Shown here: positions 14,501 to 19,387 of the stretch, one piece after another | Layout: each line of letters starts with the position of its first letter | How positions within the stretch are numbered: the first letter of the stretch is position 1 | Source: CAZAKO01 sp964546145 | GTDB taxonomy: Bacteria > Fidelibacterota > UBA2242 | DNA: 19,387 nt | Assembly (NCBI GenBank): GCA_964546145.1 | Contig: CAZJIU010000041.1 | Span: 1-19,387 of the forward strand | Direction: 5' to 3' | The notes under the pieces: model-generated | Told to the model about the DNA's origin: nothing | Database searches by the model: none | The model's input: the letters and a program-made list of their open reading frames with translations, nothing else | Program-made: the position numbers and the translations under genes

Positions 14501-16129
14501 GAAATTGCTACACTGAGATATTCTACGCCGGGTGTAACACTTATCTCGCCGCCACCTCACCACGACATATATTCCATCGAAGACCTTGCTCAGCTTATTT
14601 ATGACCTGAAGTGTGCCAATCCCGGTATCAAGGTATCGGTCAAGCTTGTTGCGGAAGTTGGTGTCGGTACTATCGCTGCCGGAGTTGCCAAAGGCGGCGC
14701 AGATGAGGTGGTTATCTGTGGCTTCGATGGCGGCACAGGCGCAAGTCCGCTTTCTTCTATAAAACATACCGGTTGTCCCTGGGAGCTCGGTCTTGCTGAA
14801 ACCCAGCAGGTCCTAGTTATGAACGGTCTGCGTGACCGTATCAGAGTTCAGGTTGATGGCCAGATGCGAACAGGTAGAGATGTTGTTGTTGGCGCTATGC
14901 TTGGGGCAGACAGATTCGGTTTTGGTACTGCTGCGCTGGTGTCTCTGGGTTGTGTCCTCCTGCGAAAATGTCACGAAGGGATCTGTCCGTTTGGGATCGG
15001 AACACAGGACCCACAATTGCGAAAAAGATTTGCAGGCAAGCCCGAATATGTCCAGCGGTTTATGCTGTTTGTTGCCGGAGAAGTCCGGCAAATTATGGCG
15101 CAGCTTGGATTTAGAAATTTTGATGAAATGATTGGAAGAACCGAGCGGCTCAATATTCGTAATAGTATCGAGCATTATAAAGCGAGGCAGCTCGACCTTA
15201 GCGCAATATTTTATCAGCCTCAAACTTCTAAGGGCAGTGTTGTCCGGTATAACGGCAATTCTTCGGATAAGATTGCCAACCATATTGATTGGCAAATTTT
15301 GAAAAAGATTTCAGGTGCAATTGAGAAGAAAGAAAAGATTTCTATCGAAATGCCGATTTTTAATACCAATCGAACGGTCGGTGCGGTTCTCAGTAGTCGG
15401 ATTGTGAGCAAATGGGGTCCCGGTGGTTTGCCGGATAATACAATCGAAATTGTTTTTCGCGGTTCTGCAGGACAAAGTTTTGGCGCTTTCCTTGCTGCCG
15501 GAATGACGTTGAAACTGATTGGCGACAGTAACGATTATCTAGGAAAGGGACTTTCCGGGGGAAGGATTATTGTTAAAACGGCGGAAAATTCTCCTCTGGT
15601 GGCGCATGAGAATATTATTGTCGGCAATACGGTTCTTTATGGGGCAACTTCCGGAGAGGTGTTTATTAATGGCATTGCCGGCGAGCGATTTGCAGTCCGC
15701 AACAGCGGTGCAATTGCCGTTGTTGAGGGCGTAGGTGACCACGGTTGTGAATATATGACAAGAGGAACGGTTGTTGTTATCGGAAAGACCGGCTGTAATT
15801 TCGCTGCGGGTATGAGTGGTGGCGTTGCTTATGTCCTCGATGAAATGCAGCTTTTCGATACTCTCTGTAATCTGGATATGGTTGAACTCGAGAGTGTCTG
15901 GCATCAGCAGGATATAGACTTTCTCTATGATTTGATCGAGAGACATTTATATTGGACCAACAGCAGCCAGGCAAGACGCATCCTGAATTCCTGGTCTGAA
16001 ATGATTGGCCATTTCGTTAAAGTTTTCCCAATCGAGTATCGCAAGGCTCTCGAAAAAATGCGTGCAGGAGAGCAAAGGCATACGGAAACTACTCCTGCAA
16101 CTGAAGAGGTATTTTATGGGGGAAATTAA
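11564..16129 (+). CDS. gltB: Glutamate synthase (NADPH) large subunit
   Basis: GltB converts glutamine and 2-oxoglutarate to two glutamates, using electrons from GltD. The ~1521-residue protein has the full domain order. A short propeptide (19 residues from this ATG) ends at nucleophile C20 in HDACGIG of the class II glutaminase, which includes QHRGAASADQLTGDGAG. The central domain, the FMN-binding synthase domain (AMSHGSIS, NTGEGGEDP, AQGAKPGEGGQLPG, DGGTGASPLSS) and the 3Fe-4S motif with C1130, C1136 and C1141 follow. The C-terminal GXGXG helix (GLSGGRIIV, AGMSGGVAYVLDE) closes the chain. No key residue appears to be missing. A TTG at 11537 would add nine residues, but the ATG is favoured by family N-termini. 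The gene follows the AsnRS-like gene by 51 nt and overlaps gltD by 14 nt, consistent with an operon. Confidence 0.95.
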   Translation: MSESYENPGLYEKRYEHDACGIGAVVNISGERDHSIIEYGKEILLNLQHRGAASADQLTGDGAGILFQIPHDFFAEETRKLGFSIPGPEKYAVGIVFGSKKSPDIRDRCDKILEKAIEHYSMKVLGYRDVPVSNDCLGEIALAAEPSIRQIFVDGNGREDDAFEIGLYLARKKAEKIVRETLGKQAEDFYIVSLSSRTICYKGMFMAWQLFAYYPDLADQRVKSALAILHQRYSTNTFPNWRLAQPFRYIAHNGEINTLSGNRNQMLARQPKMASELFDCDMNELFPILTPTGSDSECFDNALELLVRTGRNIPHAMMMMIPEAFGSSYHISTDKRAFYEYHAAIMEPWDGPAAMVFTDGRLVGGTLDRNGLRPCRYLVTTDGIAIMASETGVVNFPPEKISQKGRLQPGRMFLVDTVEGRMVTDNEIKSKIARHRPYRRWLEENRIELRGMFDSPKLVKSDPETIFQRMKVFGYTREELKLILTPMALNGQEPVGSMGIDTPLAVLSDRPRLLFDYFKQLFAQVTNPAIDPLREGLVMSLMIFTGKKRNLLEETPQHCRQLKLPHPLLTNEDLQQLRMVNRDDFKVATVLALFEADSENPGVALQKGLEQLIDSAKRAIEDEASLIIVSDRGVSATKAPIPSLLAVSAVHHNLLDCGLRGEAGLIIESAEPREVMHFCLLCGFGANAVNPYLAFEALDEMHRSGDLPSRMETVQIADNYIAAVKKGILKTMSKMGISTLRSYTSAQLFEAIGLNHEFIVKFFSGTISRIGGIGLEEVAQEVITRHRTAFVQRPIGVLELEFGGEYRLRRNGERHLWNPVTISRLQQAVMLNDANAYEQYAKAVNEQANNFYTLRGLFEFVPGQSIPIEDVEPAESIVKRFCTGAMSHGSISKEAHECLAVAMNRLGAMSNTGEGGEDPARYSPQENGDSKNCGIKQVASGRFGVTINYLINAKEIQIKIAQGAKPGEGGQLPGHKVTDEIATLRYSTPGVTLISPPPHHDIYSIEDLAQLIYDLKCANPGIKVSVKLVAEVGVGTIAAGVAKGGADEVVICGFDGGTGASPLSSIKHTGCPWELGLAETQQVLVMNGLRDRIRVQVDGQMRTGRDVVVGAMLGADRFGFGTAALVSLGCVLLRKCHEGICPFGIGTQDPQLRKRFAGKPEYVQRFMLFVAGEVRQIMAQLGFRNFDEMIGRTERLNIRNSIEHYKARQLDLSAIFYQPQTSKGSVVRYNGNSSDKIANHIDWQILKKISGAIEKKEKISIEMPIFNTNRTVGAVLSSRIVSKWGPGGLPDNTIEIVFRGSAGQSFGAFLAAGMTLKLIGDSNDYLGKGLSGGRIIVKTAENSPLVAHENIIVGNTVLYGATSGEVFINGIAGERFAVRNSGAIAVVEGVGDHGCEYMTRGTVVVIGKTGCNFAAGMSGGVAYVLDEMQLFDTLCNLDMVELESVWHQQDIDFLYDLIERHLYWTNSSQARRILNSWSEMIGHFVKVFPIEYRKALEKMRAGEQRHTETTPATEEVFYGGN

Positions 16130-17540
16130 AGGTTTCTTAAAATATAAACGTCAGAACATACTGCACCGGCCGGTAGAGCAGCGCATCAAGGATTTTGACG
16201 AGTTTGAGCTGCCTATTATACCTGACCAACTCCAGCAGCAGGCTGCGAGATGTATGGAATGCGGTGTTCCATTTTGTCATTCCTTTGGATGTCCATTGGG
16301 TAATTTTATTCCTGATGTTAACGACTTGATTTATAAAGGTGAGTGGCAACAGGCGTGTCGGCTGCTGCATTCAACGAATAATTTTCCGGAGTTTACCGGC
16401 AGGCTTTGTCCGGCAACCTGCGAGACTGCCTGTACCTTGAACATCAACGACGAACCGGTCATGATAAGGAAGATTGAGCTTGAAATTGTGGAGCGGGGAT
16501 TTGCCGAGGGTTGGATAAAGCCTCTGCCAGCGAATAAAAAGACCGGTAAGCGGGTTGCAATCATTGGTTCAGGTCCTGCAGGTCTGGCCGCTGCTCAGCA
16601 ACTGGCGAGAGCCGGTCACAGCGTTGTCGTTTTTGAAAAAGATGATAAACTCGGCGGTCTGCTGCGATATGGTATTCCAGATTTCAAGCTAGGAAAATGG
16701 ATTATTGACCGCAGATTGGATCAACTCACTGCCGAAGGTGTTGAATTTCAGACTGACGTAACTGCTGGTGAAGATGTTTCTGTTCGATATCTATACAAAA
16801 TGTTCGATTGTATCTGTCTGGCAGCTGGCGCCGGTCAGCCCAGAGACCTGCCGGTAAGTGGAAGGGGATTCGAGAACATAGTGTTCGCACTGGATTACCT
16901 GAAGGCCCAAAATATTCTTAACGATGGTAAAAAGCCGCCGAAAGGCTCATCTTTATTCACTGCGAAAGGCAAAGTTGTCGTTGTGATAGGAGGCGGTGAT
17001 ACCGGAAGTGATTGCGTAGGGACCGCCAAGAGGCAGGGAGCCAAAGAAGTTTATCAGCTTGAGATTCTACCCCAGCCGCCACTCTCCCGACCCCTGGATA
17101 CCCCTTGGCCAAACTGGCCGCGCATAATGAGAATATCGTCTTCCGATGAAGAAGGTTGCAATCGAATCTGGAACGTAAAGACAAAAAGCTTCACCGGTGT
17201 CGGAATAAATGTAGCTTCCATCAATTGCTGTTCGGTTGAATGGCTTAAAAACGGTAAGCACTGGTATAACAAAGAGCTGCCTGGAACTGATTTTATCATT
17301 GCGGCTGACCTTGTAATTTTGGCACTTGGTTTTGAGCATGTTGCCTATGAGGGACTCGTTAAAAGTCTGAATCTGCAGCTCGACAATCAGGGCAATGTGG
17401 AAGTCAATAATTTTAAAAGTAGTCAGCCGAAAATATTTGCTGCCGGAGATACCGTTAATGGTTCTTCACTAGTTGTACATGCAATTAATAGCGGCAGACA
17501 GGCTGCGCGTGCTATTGATGAATGGCTTAGAGTGAATTAG
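16116..17540 (+). CDS. gltD: Glutamate synthase (NADPH) small subunit
   Basis: GltD takes electrons from NADPH through FAD and passes them by two 4Fe-4S clusters to GltB. The 474-residue length is normal. The N-terminal cluster domain shows cysteines at 46, 49, 54 and 59 (RCMECGVPFCHSFGCPLGN) and at 98, 102 and 106 (GRLCPATCETAC). The FAD dinucleotide fold is at about 148-160 (IIGSGPAGLAAAQQ) and the NADPH fold is VVVIGGGDTGSD. The FAD-binding end is FAAGDTVNGSSLVVHAI. I chose the ATG at 16116 because GAGGT precedes it and the protein begins like other GltD proteins (MGEIKGFLKY); open sequence further upstream lies inside gltB. The 14-nt overlap with gltB suggests translational coupling and equal subunit supply. 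Confidence 0.95.
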   Translation: MGEIKGFLKYKRQNILHRPVEQRIKDFDEFELPIIPDQLQQQAARCMECGVPFCHSFGCPLGNFIPDVNDLIYKGEWQQACRLLHSTNNFPEFTGRLCPATCETACTLNINDEPVMIRKIELEIVERGFAEGWIKPLPANKKTGKRVAIIGSGPAGLAAAQQLARAGHSVVVFEKDDKLGGLLRYGIPDFKLGKWIIDRRLDQLTAEGVEFQTDVTAGEDVSVRYLYKMFDCICLAAGAGQPRDLPVSGRGFENIVFALDYLKAQNILNDGKKPPKGSSLFTAKGKVVVVIGGGDTGSDCVGTAKRQGAKEVYQLEILPQPPLSRPLDTPWPNWPRIMRISSSDEEGCNRIWNVKTKSFTGVGINVASINCCSVEWLKNGKHWYNKELPGTDFIIAADLVILALGFEHVAYEGLVKSLNLQLDNQGNVEVNNFKSSQPKIFAAGDTVNGSSLVVHAINSGRQAARAIDEWLRVN

Positions 17541-17569
17541 GTGATTGTTTCAACATCAAAGAATAGAAT

Positions 17570-17597
17570 TTGAAAAAAGTACGCTCTTCGGTATATT
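17570..17597 (+). promoter_or_regulatory. Possible promoter upstream of pyrG
   Basis: TTGAAA (17570-17575) and TATATT (17592-17597) are separated by 16 nt; TATTAT at 17594-17599 with an 18-nt spacer is an alternative. It lies in the 258-bp spacer between gltD and pyrG and would give a leader of nearly 200 nt. I see no clear intrinsic terminator after gltD, so read-through transcription is also possible. Confidence 0.4.
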
Positions 17598-17798
17598 ATT
17601 CTCCCGTGGAAGGAATTTATCACTTTAGGATTGCTATTATAAGTGAGGATATTGATTTAGTAAGTTATTTTCCATTCAATGATTACCATCGGCGGATCAA
17701 TTAGTATATCTGGTACTTTTAGGATAAATCAGGCCGATACTTTAAAATGGAGAATTGGTAATTAATTTGGAGCTACATAGGTAAGGGTAATATTTATT

Positions 17799-19387
17799 AT
17801 GACAAAATACGTATTTGTAACTGGCGGTGTGATATCGAGTCTGGGGAAGGGCATAGCTTGCGCTTCAATCGGTAAGATTCTGGAATCGCGGGGATTAAAG
17901 ATTACAATTATGAAATTGGATCCCTATATTAATGTTGACCCCGGCACGATGAACCCGTATCAACACGGTGAAGTCTATGTGACTAATGACGGAGCAGAAA
18001 CCGATTTAGACCTCGGCCATTACGAAAGATTTGTCCATGCCAAGATGACGAAATTCAATAACGTTACCACCGGACAAATCTATAATGCGGTAATTTCTAA
18101 GGAGAGACACGGGGATTATTTAGGCAAGACAATCCAGGTAATTCCCCATATTACGAATGAGATTAAGGAAAGATTTGCTAAGGTTGCTATGGTATCCGGT
18201 GCAGACATTGTGCTTATCGAAATCGGTGGTACGGTGGGTGATATTGAAAGTCAGCCGTTTTTGGAAGCAGCAAGGCAATTCCGCTTGGATATCGGTTATG
18301 ACAATGTGCTTTACATCCACCTGACCCTGGTTCCTTTTATCAAAGTTGCCGATGAAATCAAGACCAAACCCACCCAGCACAGCGTCGGTAAATTGCGCGA
18401 GATCGGGATCCAGCCGGATATTTTAATCTGCCGGACGGAAAAGACACTGGTGAATGAATTAAAAGAAAAAATATCGCTGTTTTGCAATGTCCGCAAGGAG
18501 GCGGTGATCGAAGCCAGAGATGTCGAGTCCATTTATCAGATACCCCTCATTTTCAAGAACCAGATCCTCGATGAAATCATCTTAAGTCATTTTAAGTTGA
18601 TCTGTAGATTTTCCGATTTGAAGGATTGGGAAGAGAATGTAGTTGAAAGAGCACTTAAGCCAAAGAATAAAGTTACGATTGCCCTGGTGGGTAAATATAT
18701 TGCTTTACAGGATGCCTATAAATCTATTTATGAGTCCTTGATTCATGCGGGTATTTATAATGATGCAAGAGTCGAAATCAGAAAAGTAGATTCAGAGGAT
18801 CTCCAAAAGAAAGGATCGGAAAAATTTCTAAAAGGTGTCTCGGGAATTCTTGTGCCAGGAGGTTTTGGTTATCGCGGAATCGAGGGCAAGATCAAAGCCA
18901 TTAAATTTGCACGTGAAAATAAGATTCCGTTTTTAGGCTTGTGTCTGGGGATGCAATGCGCCGTGATTGAATTTAGCCGTAATGTCTGTGGCCTCAAAGA
19001 TGCCAACTCGACTGAGTTTAATCCCAAAACAAAAAATCCGGTCATCAGTTTATTAGCCGAACAGAAAGAGGTAAAAAATCTAGGGGGCACGATGCGACTG
19101 GGTGCATATCCTTGTCGGATTAAGCAGAATACCTTGGCATTTGGAGTATATGGCAAAACTTTAATTCAGGAACGACACCGGCACAGATATGAATTTAATA
19201 ACCAATATCGCGAACTACTGGAGCAAGCCGGAATGATCTTTTCGGGAATATATCCCAAGAAAGATTTGGTTGAAATGATCGAATTAAAGAATCATCCTTA
19301 CTTTATTGCAGTACAATTTCACCCTGAATTCAAATCTAAGCCCGATCAAGCCCACCCGCTTTTCAGGGAATTTATCAAAGCTGCGTT
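17799..19387 (+). CDS. pyrG: CTP synthase (glutamine-hydrolysing), 3' end cut by the window edge
   Basis: PyrG aminates UTP to CTP using ATP and glutamine-derived ammonia. The frame is open from the ATG at 17799 to the last base (529 full codons), close to the usual ~535-550 residues, so only a short tail is missing. The N-terminal amidoligase begins MTKYVFVTGGVISSLGKGI, has the MKLDPYINVDPGTMNPYQHG and EIGGTVGDIES motifs, and ends near residue 270. The class I glutaminase follows, with PGGFGYRGIEGKI, nucleophile cysteine in LCLGMQCAVIEFSRN, and the histidine-glutamate pair in QFHPEF. It shares direction and nitrogen-transfer chemistry with the preceding genes. The start is fixed by homology; the upstream AAGGGTAA is a modest ribosome binding site. 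Confidence 0.96.
   Translation, partial: MTKYVFVTGGVISSLGKGIACASIGKILESRGLKITIMKLDPYINVDPGTMNPYQHGEVYVTNDGAETDLDLGHYERFVHAKMTKFNNVTTGQIYNAVISKERHGDYLGKTIQVIPHITNEIKERFAKVAMVSGADIVLIEIGGTVGDIESQPFLEAARQFRLDIGYDNVLYIHLTLVPFIKVADEIKTKPTQHSVGKLREIGIQPDILICRTEKTLVNELKEKISLFCNVRKEAVIEARDVESIYQIPLIFKNQILDEIILSHFKLICRFSDLKDWEENVVERALKPKNKVTIALVGKYIALQDAYKSIYESLIHAGIYNDARVEIRKVDSEDLQKKGSEKFLKGVSGILVPGGFGYRGIEGKIKAIKFARENKIPFLGLCLGMQCAVIEFSRNVCGLKDANSTEFNPKTKNPVISLLAEQKEVKNLGGTMRLGAYPCRIKQNTLAFGVYGKTLIQERHRHRYEFNNQYRELLEQAGMIFSGIYPKKDLVEMIELKNHPYFIAVQFHPEFKSKPDQAHPLFREFIKAA

Noticed and set aside
16005..16115. Upstream extension of gltD into gltB
   Set aside because: The extension lies inside gltB, has no family support, and the ATG at 16116 with GAGGT upstream gives a standard GltD N-terminus.
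17570..17704. A 44-codon open frame beginning at TTG (LKKVRSSVYYSP...) between gltD and pyrG
   Set aside because: It has no ribosome binding site, only a TTG start, and no family I recognise. Its first bases coincide with the better-supported promoter-like TTGAAA and TATATT boxes.
1..19387. CRISPR arrays, insertion sequences, tRNA or rRNA genes, phage or defence genes
   Set aside because: No regularly spaced repeats, transposase or integrase motifs, cloverleaf sequences or rRNA signatures were seen on either strand.

Overview
The window is a bacterial scaffold with every convincing gene on the + strand. The first gene carries a C-terminal PNPFNPxT-type sorting domain. Such domains are typical of the Fibrobacteres-Chlorobi-Bacteroidetes (FCB) superphylum and related candidate phyla, so I infer an uncultured FCB-like, polysaccharide-degrading bacterium. 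Two runs of exactly 100 N mark scaffold joins and suggest a metagenome-assembled genome. Lineage is inferred from domain style only; there is no rRNA or tRNA gene in the window.

Region 1 (35-3746), hemicellulose use: a secreted GH43 enzyme with a carbohydrate-binding module and a sorting domain is followed by a secreted GH51 alpha-L-arabinofuranosidase. Both are interrupted by an assembly gap. Directly behind them lies what looks like the orphaned last ~50 codons of an outer-membrane beta-barrel protein.

Region 2 (3938-7173): a two-gene unit. It encodes a membrane protein that joins an ECF-transporter S-component-like sensor, a HAMP domain and a C-terminal region of about 390 residues that I do not recognise. 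Behind it is a stand-alone GuaA-type ATP pyrophosphatase with no glutaminase domain and several altered signature motifs. A strong intrinsic terminator closes the unit.

Region 3 (7213-10055), an RNA-regulated nitrogen block: a near-consensus sigma70 promoter drives a short leader ending in an intrinsic terminator, and then a GAF-ANTAR antitermination regulator. After it come a stand-alone FMN-binding glutamate-synthase-domain protein with an N-terminal cysteine cluster and a 59-residue cysteine-rich protein. The spacer between the regulator and the glutamate-synthase-like gene contains two adjacent hairpins whose hexaloops carry A at position 1 and G at position 4, the known recognition rule for ANTAR proteins. 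The 5' arm of the second can pair alternatively in front of a U tract.

Region 4 (10277-19387), nitrogen assimilation: an AsnRS-like protein without an anticodon-binding domain (probably an ammonia-dependent asparagine synthetase), complete gltB and gltD (NADPH-glutamate synthase, overlapping by 14 nt), and pyrG (CTP synthase) running off the window end. Most enzymes from 6088 onward use glutamine or ammonia nitrogen (XMP-type amination, glutamate, asparagine and CTP synthesis). The ANTAR regulator in their midst suggests a nitrogen-responsive locus. The most original candidates are the ANTAR/leader-RNA circuit, the sensor-HAMP-unknown protein paired with the divergent GuaA homologue, and the asparagine-synthetase-like gene beside gltBD.
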